This document shows, piece after piece, positions 1 to 10,397 of a DNA stretch of 64,000 nucleotides. A program made the translations under genes and the position numbers. The stretch is from positions 13,322,557 to 13,386,556 of the forward strand of contig OZ024898.1 in the NCBI GenBank assembly GCA_964017195.1, given 5' to 3'. The notes beneath the pieces were generated by a model. It made no database searches and was not told where the DNA came from. It saw only the letters and a list, made by a program, of their open reading frames with translations. The DNA is from Siderastrea radians. Lineage: Eukaryota > Cnidaria > Anthozoa > Scleractinia > Rhizangiidae. Every line of letters begins with the position of its first letter. Positions within the stretch are counted from its first letter, which is position 1.

Positions 1-44
1 CAAGAATGCACTGATTCTCGGCCGATGGACCACGCAACGAAAAT

Positions 45-701
45 GTGTACGTTTCTACACTCTATGGACTGATCCTCGGGATTCTATGCCAAAAATCGCT
101 CCATCAAGTGCCTTTCACGAAGACGAACGACTTTACTGCAGTGGTAAATGAGATCAACGCGCTTGACCTCCAAGCTGTCAGTCAGAAAAGTGAAGAGGCA
201 CTTGAAGTCAGGCAAGAAACTAACCTCGAATGGCTAAAATCCCTCACAGAGGCTTTACAGGTGCAGCCTTCCACCGCGATGAAAGAAATTTTGGTATTGC
301 GAGATAAAATAAGAAGTTTAGAAGATCCAACTCTTCATCCAGGCCTGCCAACTCCTCCAAGCACTCCGAGCCTGCCAAAAGTGAAAAGCCCGCCAAATCT
401 GCTGGACGAAAGTGGCCCGCCAAAAAGACGAAGAACGATAGAGGAAATTAAATCAGATGAAGACCTGACCCCCGCGTCTAAAAAGTAAAAAATCTGGCAG
501 ACAGCAGTTGAGTTAAAGAACGAAGTGATTAACCTGTGCGAGCGAAATGGAGAATCCCTGGTAAATGTTCTTGGAGAAAGTTCTCGTCTGCCAGGAGAGG
601 ATGGCCGTGGCATCTGAGAACTGTTTACCTCGGTATTCGATTCACTGGTCGAAGAAAAGGGCGTTAGTTGTCGTGAAACCGTTCTTATCAAACCCTTTTA
701 G
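45..701 (+). pseudogene. Decayed ORF of unknown function
   Basis: An open frame of 147 codons (45-488) continues in the same frame past a TAA at 486-488 and a TGA near 615 to a TAG at 699-701. The residues after each stop are still protein-like, amphipathic and charged, including a stretch rich in Glu, Leu and Val. I read this as one coding region that has picked up two nonsense changes. The middle is proline/serine rich and ends in a basic cluster (PPKRRR) that could be a nuclear signal. I recognise no domain. It could instead be an upstream exon of the gene that resumes at 1144, but no matching splice phase makes that convincing. Confidence 0.35.
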
Positions 702-1143
702 GCTTAGTTGACTGTATTATTTTTGATACATGCTAAACAAAGTGGTGACATTACAGTAGAATTTCACCATATGTTAAATTCTCAGGGGGTAGCACAATAG
801 AAAGCTTAATTGCAGTTTTCAAAGGTTCAGTTCCACATAATTTGAAATAAGGCATCAGAATTTTTTCTTTTTTCAAGTAACATTGTACTATAATAATAAT
901 AATAATAACAATAATAATAATATGTGCTAACTAATGGGGATCTTTATTACAAACTGTTTTAATATTATTGTACTTAGTATACCTAGTGTAGATCTCTCCA
1001 GTGGATTTAAAGACTAAGATGCAATTATGAAAAATGCTATAACATAATTTTCTCCTGGGAGAAATCATGTCTGATGATGACTGATTACACTCTTGGTAGA
1101 GTTGTCATTTGCTATTCTTATCAAATTGTTGTATGTTTTATAG
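702..1143. other. Non-coding stretch with an (AAT)n microsatellite
   Basis: AT-rich sequence with no coding signal on either strand. An AAT-type microsatellite of about 32 bases lies at 891-922. The stretch ends at a plausible splice acceptor (pyrimidine-rich, TAG at 1141-1143) before the exon that begins at 1144. Confidence 0.5.
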
Positions 1144-3412
1144 AAAGACTCAGACGAGGCCATCATGCCGTTAAAGAACAACATTGCAGCATTGCGGAAA
1201 GGTCTCTTTGATGTAACAAAGGACCTGGTTGGGTTAGAAAGACTTCCTCTCCCAATTCTTGGCTATGAAGTCAACCTTAAAGACGTGATCATTTGGATTG
1301 TTAGAGAAATGCACCTACATGGTCCACTCCCCAATCAAATTGTCTTCAATTTGAAGATTGATGGACGCCCTTTTTTTGGTACGTATCCATCACGATGTTG
1401 AACACTATTCTCAGCTTATTCAGGAATTCACATTTGGTGTGAGGTTAGATGTTTCAGCCGAAATATCAATGAACCTTACAATAGTTCTGAAAGGAGAGGT
1501 CAGTGCATCTGACTGTTGTATCATTCCATTGGACAGCAAATTACATTGTTATCTTTAAATGCCTTTCTTTCACATTGCAAATCAACTCCTCTTTTGTGTT
1601 AACTTCTTCTATTCTAAAATACTTTATAATAAGGTCTATAGCTATATATACTTTTTGAAATACAAGTCCATTCTTCTAAATAACAAAAATACAAAATAAA
1701 TTCATTACCTTATTGCAAATTTGAAATGAGGTTCGTTATTTTGCAACATACCTGTCAGTTAAAGACTAACCAAAACATCAAAGTGGATAAAGTCATTGTA
1801 GGATCTTGTTTTGCAGATTCCGCCAAAATCACAAGAAAATTATGATTCCAAGCATTTCTGTGCAAAAAAAGTTTACATAGAATGATAGGTTTTCCAAAAC
1901 CTGGTCAACCCTTTTTTAACCTTTAATTTGCAAGATGTAAAATTCCCCTATTATTATAATTTTATACTTCTGCTTTTAGGCAAAGATCAAGTAACAATTG
2001 GAATTGTCGCCCTTGATGCTGGTCATCGCTCATCTCAGAGTGCCAAATCCGTTTACCCGCTGGCCATAGCTAATTGTAAAGAAAAGAGGTCAGTTCAGTT
2101 ATAAGCATTTTTGTTTGCATGCATATATCAGATTCACTTTTTCAGTTTGACTGCCAGATTATGATAATTTGCATGAACTCATCGTGTGCTTGTTTTTATT
2201 TTATAGGGAGGATCTCAAAAACCTATTTGTAAACCTCAACAAGCAAAAAGAGGAACTAAAGAGAAATGGCATTCAAATAGATGGCAAACACTACAGTGTG
2301 CATTTCAAGGGTACCTTATCCTACTGATTGCAAAAGTGAAGGGATATGTACACGAGCTGTCAGCGATTTTAATTAACGTTAATAACGGCATGATGGTGTA
2401 TTCAAACCTTTAGGGTAGCTTAAGTGAGTGGGTCATTGATAATGCCATGAGCATCTGGAACTCCTAAGTGCTATTTTACAAATGCAACAGAACACTTAGG
2501 TGTCATGCCCGTGATTCTGTGAGTTAAGAGAGCATGGCATTATTGAACTACCTGCACACTTATACTGTAATAACTACTAATCAAGGTTTTTTCTTTGCGT
2601 GAGTGGGTTTTTGGTATTGCCATGAGGGTCTGGAACTTCTAAGTGCTATTCGACAAATGCAACAGAACACTTAGGTGACACCCCGGTGATTCTGTGAGTT
2701 AAGACAGCATGGCATTATGGAACTACCTGCAAACTTATACTGTAATAACTACTAATCAAGGATTTTTTTTTTTTTGCATGAGTGTGTTTTTGGTATTGCC
2801 ATGAGGGTCTGGAACTCCTAGGTGCTATTTGACAAATGCAACAGAACACTTAGGTGACATGCCCGTGATTCTGTGAGTTAAGACAGCATGGCATTATTAA
2901 ATCACCTGCATGTAGTTACCATTAAAATGTTTTTTTTTTGTGAATGTAAACATGTCAACAGCATTATTTGAGTCTAACTTCAAGAAAGCGTGATCTCACA
3001 ATATTTCTTATTAATCTTTATTCTGCTTTATATTTAGTAACTCTTGATTACAAAGGCTTGTTACTGCTCATGGCAAAGATTGGTGACGAAAACTTTATCC
3101 TTGGTGGACAGGGCCTTGCTGTGGAATTTTGTCTCTTCTGTACAGCATTAAGGGTAAGGGACTTTGTATTTGTCTATCAATGTTTGTTGTTGAAAAACAA
3201 GAAAATGCGTGATCAATAAACAAGATCTCAAATGCACAATTTTAGCTGTGTGCAGCAATTAAAGATGTGATGGCAAAGGCTAGATGTTAGCATGTAAGCT
3301 TGATTGTTCACTGATTTTCTTTATATTTCATCCTTAAGGCCTGTGATTGTGACTTGAGGAAACACGAGGTATGCCTGAAGCACTTCCTTGAAACGAAGGC
3401 AAACATTGGCGG
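1144..3412 (+). CDS. Five consecutive exons of an unrecognised multi-exon family
   Basis: Five exons with canonical borders and compatible phases: 1144-1378, 1980-2088, 2207-2310, 3038-3153 and 3339-3412. Donors include GTACGT, GTCAGT, GTAAGG and GTAAGT. Joined, they read without a stop and give a segment with a KIDGRP motif, a TIGIVALDAG strand and a Cys-x2-Cys-like EFCLFC motif. This pattern resembles repetitive, transposon-like proteins I associate with cnidarian genomes, but I cannot name the family. The first exon starts in phase 0, so an upstream exon or the Met at 1165 could be the start. The last exon ends mid-codon, so more exons must follow; none is found before the other insertions begin. 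The exons at 25285-27787 may belong to the same gene. Confidence 0.6.
2426..2910. repeat. Tandem foldback repeat, about 2.8 copies of a 175-179-bp unit
   Basis: Three copies begin near 2426, 2601 and 2780, and the last is incomplete. Each unit contains nested inverted repeats. The outer arms are ATAATGCCATG and CATGGCATTAT, perfect in the first copy. The inner arms are CCTAAGTG and CACTTAGG. Each unit can therefore fold into a hairpin of about 110 bases. The array sits in the intron between 2310 and 3038. It is probably a foldback/MITE-type element that expanded in tandem. Confidence 0.8.
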
Positions 3413-4141
3413 GTAAGTACATGTACAAATTATGTAAAAATGGGCCTCCACTGATGATGACAGCCCTGTGACTGAAGGGTTTACCCTGTCAAAACATCAG
3501 TTGTTACTACTGTTGTTATTATGGTAATACATCATTAGTGCAAACAATGAGAACTTAGGCCATGAAAAAAATGGCAGCATGCATTCATTAAAAGCATTAT
3601 TTTACGCCAATCATTTGTCAGTAACAAAACGAATTATATCTACATGTGTGGTCAGTATATGTCTGTGTAGTTATTTAACAGCATGACATACACTAAGATT
3701 ATGAGAAAAGCGATCATGTTGTGAAGCAAAAATTATGACAGGAAACAACAAGGGCAGTCAGCGCAAATGCACAAATACCGTTCTTTAAATTAACTTTCAC
3801 GCCTCGGGATGTTCACATGATTAGAGACCTTAAGCAAACACTGGAGGCGGCTAGGTGGAGGTCAACCGGAAGTAAAATTTCCCGCCCTCGAGCTAATTAG
3901 CATAATCACGTCGAGTGTTGCCCGCGTCCACTTGCAGTGGCGGCGGCGAGAAAGGTAGGTTTGGCCGCCTTGAGAGACGGTCACTTTATTTTCCAATTTT
4001 TAGTACCTAACAGACACGAAAAATCCTCTATATAGTCAAAAAAAATGTTTTTTGACTATCATACTTGTATTTTATTTGAAAATATTTGATATTTCTTTTG
4101 CTTTACAGCGAAAATCACGCTTCACATTAGATTCAAGAAAG
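3413..4141 (+). promoter_or_regulatory. Intron/intergenic DNA with a possible promoter for the Myb/SANT-like gene
   Basis: No coding signal is visible. From about 3850 to 3960 the sequence becomes GC- and CpG-richer than its surroundings, directly upstream of the first codon at 4142. This fits a promoter or 5' untranslated region. No TATA box or defined site can be assigned. Confidence 0.25.
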
Positions 4142-5006
4142 ATGGCAAGCGAAGCCCGCAGCGAAGGAGAGAAAAGCAAAAGAAATGGGTGAGTTTCCTG
4201 GCATTCACATTGTTCCGAGCAATGTTTACGTCCTGTAGACTTTAAATCTTTAGATTGCAAGTACTCGCTTGTACAAAATGCTACTTTGTTCTTCCGATTT
4301 GTCTCTTACACTTTGGAATATTCCCGAAAGGTGAATCGATAGACAGAGCCTGATTTTAATAAGGTTTTGTTTTCCCTCTTCTAGCTCGATTATGGAATGG
4401 ACAGAAGCTCACGATTTGATCCTAGCAAAAGAAGTCAGAGCTTCAGAGCCATGGATCTTCAAACCAAGGACTGTAGATCGAGGAAAAGTATGGATTGCCA
4501 TCACGGATCATCTGAATGACGAAACCTCTGTGAAATTTCAGGTGAAGAAGAAACAAGTACAGGAACATTTCAAACTAGTACTGGATAAATTCAAGGCGAA
4601 ACGAAAACATCAGGCGAAACTGAGTGGAGTTGACATCGAAGATAGCGAGATGGATATCCTGATGGAAGAGATATCAGAAAAATGGGAGGAGGCAGAGGCC
4701 AGTGACCTTGGTTGCACCAGCAAAGAAAAGGCTGATTCAGATCGAGCGATTGGTGAAGAAATAAGGCGGAAAGCTTGTGAAAAGCTCGGAGAAACGAGTA
4801 AACGAAATGCGGGAGAAAAGGCCGAGCCTGTAGCTAAGAAGTCGAGAAGAAGTGGGAGTGAAACTCTTGATTTTCTCAGGGAGAAGATTGCTGCTCGATC
4901 AGCTGAAGCAGAGCGTCAGGCAAAGATTCAACAAGATATGCTCGGCATGATGCAAAACCAGAATGCAGCCATACTACAGATTTTGAACAAAATGGCTGAC
5001 AAGTAA
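4142..5006 (+). CDS. Myb/SANT-like DNA-binding protein with C-terminal coiled coil
   Basis: Two exons, 4142-4188 and 4385-5006, join in phase (GG|C, donor GTGAGT, acceptor CTTCTAG) to give an intact protein of about 222 residues. The N-terminal half carries the tryptophan pattern of Myb/SANT-like domains (EWTEAHD, then KVWIAI, then a QVKKKQVQEHF helix). The middle has a basic patch (KKSRRSG) and the C-terminus is a Gln/Met-rich helix likely to form a coiled coil. Such proteins bind DNA in the nucleus. Many in invertebrates are accessory proteins of PIF/Harbinger elements or are domesticated from them. No transposase lies beside it, so it may be a host gene or a remnant. The ATG at 4142 was chosen because the first exon splices cleanly onto the long ORF. 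Confidence 0.65.
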
Positions 5007-5346
5007 CTGAACAATCCTTTGAAATACTCTTTTTTTTTGTCTCCAACACTGTTGTTTAGATTATACATGCAAACGGAGCTTTTTCCAACTTATTTTATTT
5101 TGAATGTCATTTAGGGTTGGTATGATGTTGATGTTTCTAAGTTTAATCTATGCACATGTTTAAATCGAAGGGATTCGTATTGTGTTATATTTTACTGGTT
5201 TGTCTAGTCTATACCAGAGAATTGTCGTTTAATTTTGCGGAATGTAACAGTTGGACCACGAATAATTTCAGAGTAATGTTAAAATATGTTTTATTCACTT
5301 TACAAACATGACCACCCTGTGATAAAAGTGTCAATGTATATGTTGT

Positions 5347-5514
5347 GGTTTAAATTTGTCTTTGGTTTAAAAATTTTCAAACCAGTTTGATTTTCATTTT
5401 CCTTTGTCATTTATTCATTATCATAAACATTTATTTATTATTCATAATCTGAAACAAAAAGGAGTAACAATCAAACTGGTTTAAAAAATTTTAAACCAAA
5501 GATAAATTTAAACC
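5347..5514. mobile_element. MITE-like inverted repeat
   Basis: About 168 bp flanked by inverted arms of about 46 bp (5347-5392 and 5468-5514) that match with a few differences. Both arms contain GGTTTAAATTT and TTTGGTTTAAAA motifs. The centre is AT-rich and non-coding. No clear TSD is visible. It lies in the otherwise empty stretch between the Myb/SANT-like gene and the exon at 5765. Confidence 0.65.
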
Positions 5515-5764
5515 AAAACGTAAATATCAGAGATTGTTCTGTAACAATCACAGACTCATGAGGGATTATCCTATTGTTCTTGTAAAATAGCTCACTGAAA
5601 CACCCAACTGAAATGTCAAAATGAGGCAGTGGTCATAAGATGTGAATTTGTTTTCTTGTTACACTGAGTTATCTACTGAGTTATCTAAGCATTTATTGAA
5701 TGTCTGTTTCAGTACAACTCTTATCAGATTACATCTCTTATTCATGCTGGTTTAAATAAAATAG

Positions 5765-6239
5765 TCCAGCCAGTGATAATGAAGATGAAGCCGACTATGT
5801 GACAGTAACGACGGACCCTGTTCCCACTATTACATTTAGTAAAGGTTCAACGCTTTTGATATCTCACGATGAGAGAGTTTCAGGCCCATTTCTGTTTGGA
5901 AACCTTGTACAAGATTGGAAACCGCGGTCGTTGACGGACACTGCAAAAGTCCACATGTATGCACCTGATCCAGAGGACTGTCTTCTCCTGCACTATGAAT
6001 TTACTGGTATTGTGAAGTTTGATCAAGTCGTTTGTCAGCTTAATGGGGATGAAAATATTGCTCAAGTTGACGATGATTATCAATTAGAAATAAGTGATCA
6101 TGTCTATCATCAGTGCGTCATGCGGTTGAGTCGACTTGGAAGAGCGGAGTCTTCTCCTACGGAAACCGTAGAACCAGTGTCAGTTGGCCACACATCTAGG
6201 GGTCGTTCTCTTTGTCTGCCTCAAAGATTTCGAAAGTAA
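5765..6239 (+). CDS. Terminal exon of an unknown protein
   Basis: An open frame runs from an apparent acceptor (AAATAG, AG at 5763-5764) to a stop at 6237-6239, about 157 codons with no internal Met near the start. It opens with an acidic stretch (SDNEDEAD), followed by a mixed beta/alpha-like segment containing EDCLLLHYEF and a basic C-terminus. I recognise no domain. It lies 760 bp downstream of the Myb/SANT-like gene on the same strand. It could be an alternative last exon of that gene or a separate gene whose first exon I cannot find. Confidence 0.4.
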
Positions 6240-7312
6240 CGTTTGGAAAGTCATTCTTACTTAGTTGGTAGTGGACTGTAACTGTTGATATGGTCTTTTT
6301 TCAGTCGCTCTATCGTGTTTAAAAGTGTAAAGAATTCCAACACTTTTTCCGATAATTATTTTATGTTGGAGCGTATTGATCTGAAAAATCATGCCTAGAT
6401 TTTTTCGTTAGGCTATTTACACTTGTTTAACATTAGCTAACATTCTTCGGTATGATCGTTTTGTGAAGCACGCTTGTAAATAGTGAAACTAATAGTCTAC
6501 TTGTGATATAATTTGTTTGCAAACACTGCTTAATTAGTCTCAGAAGTGCTCTAGATGGGTAAAGTGGCGCAGTAACTAATGTAGTTAAATGTCCGGTTGC
6601 TCAGTGTTTGTCTCAATCATTTCGGTAACTCGGTGAGTGTTTTGTCTTGTAGTTTTATAAAAGCAGTAAAATCAGAAAAAGTGAAACATGAAATATCATT
6701 GAATCGATTGCAGACTCACATTGACATGAAACAAGCTACAGTTGTTTCGTTTAAGGGCGTTTAACGTCCATTCCAGCTCATTTTCAGAACTTGATAGCCG
6801 AACTGGATGAATTAAAACTATTAAAGCCTATGACTACGGTTAGACTTGATCATAGCACGCTGGAGTGAATCAGTGTTTTGAGAACAACTTATACTTGCTT
6901 CAAAAGCCATTGAACGAGGTAAACGATGACTGGGGATACTTGTCATTTTACTCTCTACACGGAGGAATCCTTGAAGTTGCGGTAAGTTTTTGTACAAATA
7001 AAGCTGAATAAGAAACTATTTATGAGTACTACATGAAGCTAGTAATCTAAGCGTTGTTGATTACCTTTTAGGGATTTTATTATTATAATTCTATACGAAG
7101 TATTAAACGCAACGACATCGCTTAGAAAAAAAACCTACAAAATCGATACGAAGCGACCTACAATGTAGCTAGATTTCGCTAGCTGTACAAAAATACGACA
7201 CTCCGAGACCGCGAGGCGATTCTAAAAACAGAAAAGACGAGACTGCGAGACTCACAAAATTCGGCTATTTTTTTGCGAGACCCGCAGTTTTAGAAGGACC
7301 ATTCGCCACCCC
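6240..7312. other. Non-coding stretch before the BEL element
   Basis: No ORF of substance and no recognisable repeat family. At 7195-7290 a short motif of the type GCGAGAC/GAGACTGCGAGACTC recurs imperfectly. I looked here for a 5' LTR matching 20668-21216 and found no shared words, so BEL element A appears to have lost its 5' LTR. Confidence 0.4.
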
Positions 7313-7356
7313 TAACTGCGAATACCGGGAGGCAAAATATTCAGGAACAAATTGGA

Positions 7357-9222
7357 ATGGATTATGACAGTTTGGAATCTATGGATGCTGTTCGAGTAAG
7401 TGGAGTATCTAGACAAAGGCAGTGCACCGAAAAAGGAAAGGCTTACATCGCTCATCTTCGATGGACAGACTGTCATTCTATTGGAAAAAGAGTGCAACAG
7501 CAGATTAACGAAATTGATTCTTTGGCAACTAACGAGGAAAACGTGAATGTTGTTGAAAGGAATCTCACTTCATTTCGTGTTACCGTGGAAGAATTTAAAG
7601 GAAGCGTCGCTGCACTATTAGGTGATCTTGAGACTGATGAAGAGCTGAACATGGCTAACGACTGGTATGCTGACCGGAGCAAGCAGATAAATGATTTTAT
7701 TGAGAAAACCGTACGCTGGATTTCGTCTGCAAAAGAGACAATCGAACATAGCTTGGAAGTTAAATCGCAAACCAGTTCAAAACACAGTCGAACGTCGCAT
7801 CGTTCTGGCACGTCTTCAAGACCTTCAATAGCTACAAGTAGAGCCAAAGAAAAGGCGAAGGCCGCCGAGTTGATGGCGAAAGTTGCAGTGTTGGAACGCA
7901 GGCAAGAGTTAGAGAAGAGAATTGAGAGGCTACGTTTAGAAGAACAATTAGCGCTCGCCCAGGTCCGTGAACGCGTATACGCAGAATTTGAGAGTGGCGA
8001 CGAAGAAGACTTGAGTCCTCCGCCGAAATTGCCTTCGGAAACCTTTCGTGTTGAAGAATTTCCATTTTCTGAGCCGTCTTTTCGCACCGTGTCAAGTACC
8101 TTCATTACTCCTGGTGTAACATCGACTATCGCAGCCGATGTCAGTGATTCTGCTGTTTTTCACGATGTTCCTGGAAAACAAATGCCTTCAGAGCCAACGC
8201 AATGTCCAAAGTTAAATCCGTTCGCAGCTACAGATTACGTCCTTGACATCCAGCAGAGTACAATGCCGATGTCACATAGAAAGTCGAACCCTTTCGCGGC
8301 TGAAAATTTCCTCACTGACATCCAGCAAGGGACAATGCCTTTGCCTCGTGGAAGGTCGAAAACTTCCGCAGCTGAAGATTTCCTCGCTGACGTACAGCAA
8401 GCGATTACGCCCATGTCAGATAGAAAGTCGAATCCTTTTGTAGCTGAAGATCACATCGTCGATATCCAGCAAAGTACAAGGCCTGTGCAGCTTCCGAGTT
8501 CAAATCCCTTTGTTGCTGAACCTCGCGTCGACGACATGCATCACAGTACGAAGCAATTTTGTGACGTTCTTCAGAAACAAAACAAGTTGACTGAACTATT
8601 GGCAGATCAACAACGACAAAGTTTGCTGCCCACGTTGACATTGTCTAAATTTACTGGTGATCCATTGGAATATCCCACGTTTATTAGAAGTTTTGAATCA
8701 CAAGTGGAGGCTAAAACCAGTGCAAACGATGTCCGTTTCCAATATTTGGAGCAATACTTACAAGGAGAACCTAAGGAGCTAATCAAAGAATGTCTTTATC
8801 TGGGTAGACACAGTGGATACCTGGAAGCTAAGAGGCTGTTAAAGGACAAATATGGTGACCCTTACAAGATATCAAACGCTTACATAAAGAAGATTAATGA
8901 GTGGCCTTACATCCGGGCAGGAGATGAGCAGGCGTTAGACAGATTCTCTACCTTTCTAACCCAGTGCCGGAGTGCTATTTCAAGTCTAACCTTTTTATCC
9001 ATCCTCAACCATCCACACAACTTGCAGAGTATGGTAACAAAGCTTCCACTTCCGCTTCAAGATCAATGGCGCCGAGAAGCGAATAAGATGAGAGTTGCTA
9101 GAGGAGCAATTCCCGCCTTCGCCGATTTTGTGGACTTTGTTAATGCAGAGGCAGGAATTGTAACTGATCCAGTTTTCTTGCGAGAAGCCCTGTCGCTTGG
9201 ATGGTTCATCAGACCACCCTGA
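7357..9222 (+). pseudogene. gag: BEL/Pao Gag polyprotein of element A
   Basis: A 621-codon frame. Residues 1-210 are charged and helical. Residues 280-400 hold about five imperfect repeats of roughly 27 residues, with a shared SNPF-type core and D-I-QQ-T-P spacing. From about residue 430 comes the DUF1759-type Gag core (LTLSKFTGDP, then FIRSFESQVE, then LKDKYGDPYK) found in BEL/Pao elements. The frame breaks near 9190-9200, after which the zinc-knuckle region continues in the next frame. It is therefore a frameshifted Gag. Gag would form the virus-like particle in the cytoplasm and package element RNA. Confidence 0.85.
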
Positions 9223-9778
9223 CCGTTTTAAAAGAAACAAAGGTCCTGGCAAGTTGAAAATTTCCGGAGAACGTATACGCAACACATACCGCGTTTCTAG
9301 TCATGCAACAGGGATTACCGCTGACCAGAAGATCGACTCACACAACCCCAGCAGGCTCTGTAAGCTTTGTAGCAAGCACCATGACTTACACAGCTGCCAG
9401 GCTTATCTCAAGAAGATCTTAGCAAACAGGAAAGAGTTCCTTAAAGAGAAAGGGCTGTGTTTCGCATGTTATGACTCAGGCCACAGATCAAGCGGGTGTG
9501 CTCAGAGAAGAACTTGTAAGAAGTGCTTTCGTCATCATCCCACGGGACTTCATGATGACAATTTTCGCCTCATTCCAGCGGCTTCCGTACAGCAGATCTC
9601 GTCCCCTCCCCAGCAAGAAGATACAATGGTGAATGCTCACACCAAAATGAACGAAGCTGCCTGTAACGCTACTGGTATTGACAAGACCATGTCCGCTATA
9701 CCCATCGTTCCTGTCAGGTTGAGATTGGCGGGGAGTGAAGTCGTTACGTACGCCATGCTTGATAATTGCAGTACTGGT
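9197..9778 (+). pseudogene. Zinc knuckle and start of the aspartic protease of element A
   Basis: Continuation of Gag in a shifted frame. Two cysteine/histidine clusters are visible: CKLCSKHHDLHSC, and CFACYDSGHRSSGC followed by CKKCFRHHPTGLH. They are typical of BEL/Pao nucleocapsid regions that bind RNA. They lead into a protease-like segment ending AMLDNCSTG, with the catalytic Asp of the D-x-x-S/T type. Element B starts immediately after the last base of this segment. The downstream half of the protease lies at 17250. Confidence 0.8.
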
Positions 9779-10325
9779 TGTGACGTTATCCGTGAACAAA
9801 GACTCGGACTTATTCAAGGACTGCTTGTTTTTGCTTAATAGTAGCTTTGTTTTATTTTATTACGTGATCACCGAATATCCGGTTTTTGGCTAGCCGTACA
9901 AAGCTTTATTCATTTTTATTTCCTTTACATCAGAGGTATGCATTAGAATAGTTTTTCCCAAGCACGTTTATTCAGTTGTAAGGAGTCACTCTCACCGTAA
10001 GGAGCTATCGGAGTAATTACAACTGGAGGAGTTTTGGAGTCCTTTTAACCCGCGGAGTCAAGATCAGACGTAAGTGACGCTTGTAAATTTTGTAGTTTCT
10101 TTTTCTTTGTTTTATTTCACGGAGCAAAATTGTAGTTTTCGTTTCCTTTAACTTAGAAATCGCACATTTTCTCTTCTAGTTTTCACTGCAAGTGCTGTAA
10201 ATAGTCGGACTAGCCTGATTCTAATAAACGAGTTAAATCTTGCTGACCGCCTAGTACTTCACTGTGGTTGACCTGGCGAACTCCAGTGCCTAACGCCACG
10301 CGTCTACGACACTGGGAACGCGACA
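9779..10325 (+). repeat. Left LTR of element B
   Basis: 547 bp. By hand alignment it differs from the right LTR at about ten substitutions and three 2-bp indels, giving roughly 98% identity. An AATAAA-like signal (TAATAAACG, near 10223) lies near the 3' end, as expected for an LTR polyadenylation site. Confidence 0.95.
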
Positions 10326-10397
10326 GTGAAAAGTCTGATGACAAGTAAAAAGCACAGACTGAGGTAAGCCGTATCGTACTGTACAATAAGATCGCCG

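Noticed and set aside
1358..1558. 66-codon frame following the exon at 1144-1378
   Set aside because: It reads past a strong GT donor into the intron. The spliced continuation at 1980 keeps phase and protein character.
6240..7312. 5' LTR of BEL element A
   Set aside because: No words shared with the candidate 3' LTR at 20668-21216 could be found by eye.
7473..8105. 210-codon minus-strand frame antisense to Gag of element A
   Set aside because: It is a serine-rich shadow of the charged Gag frame, with no domain and no start context.
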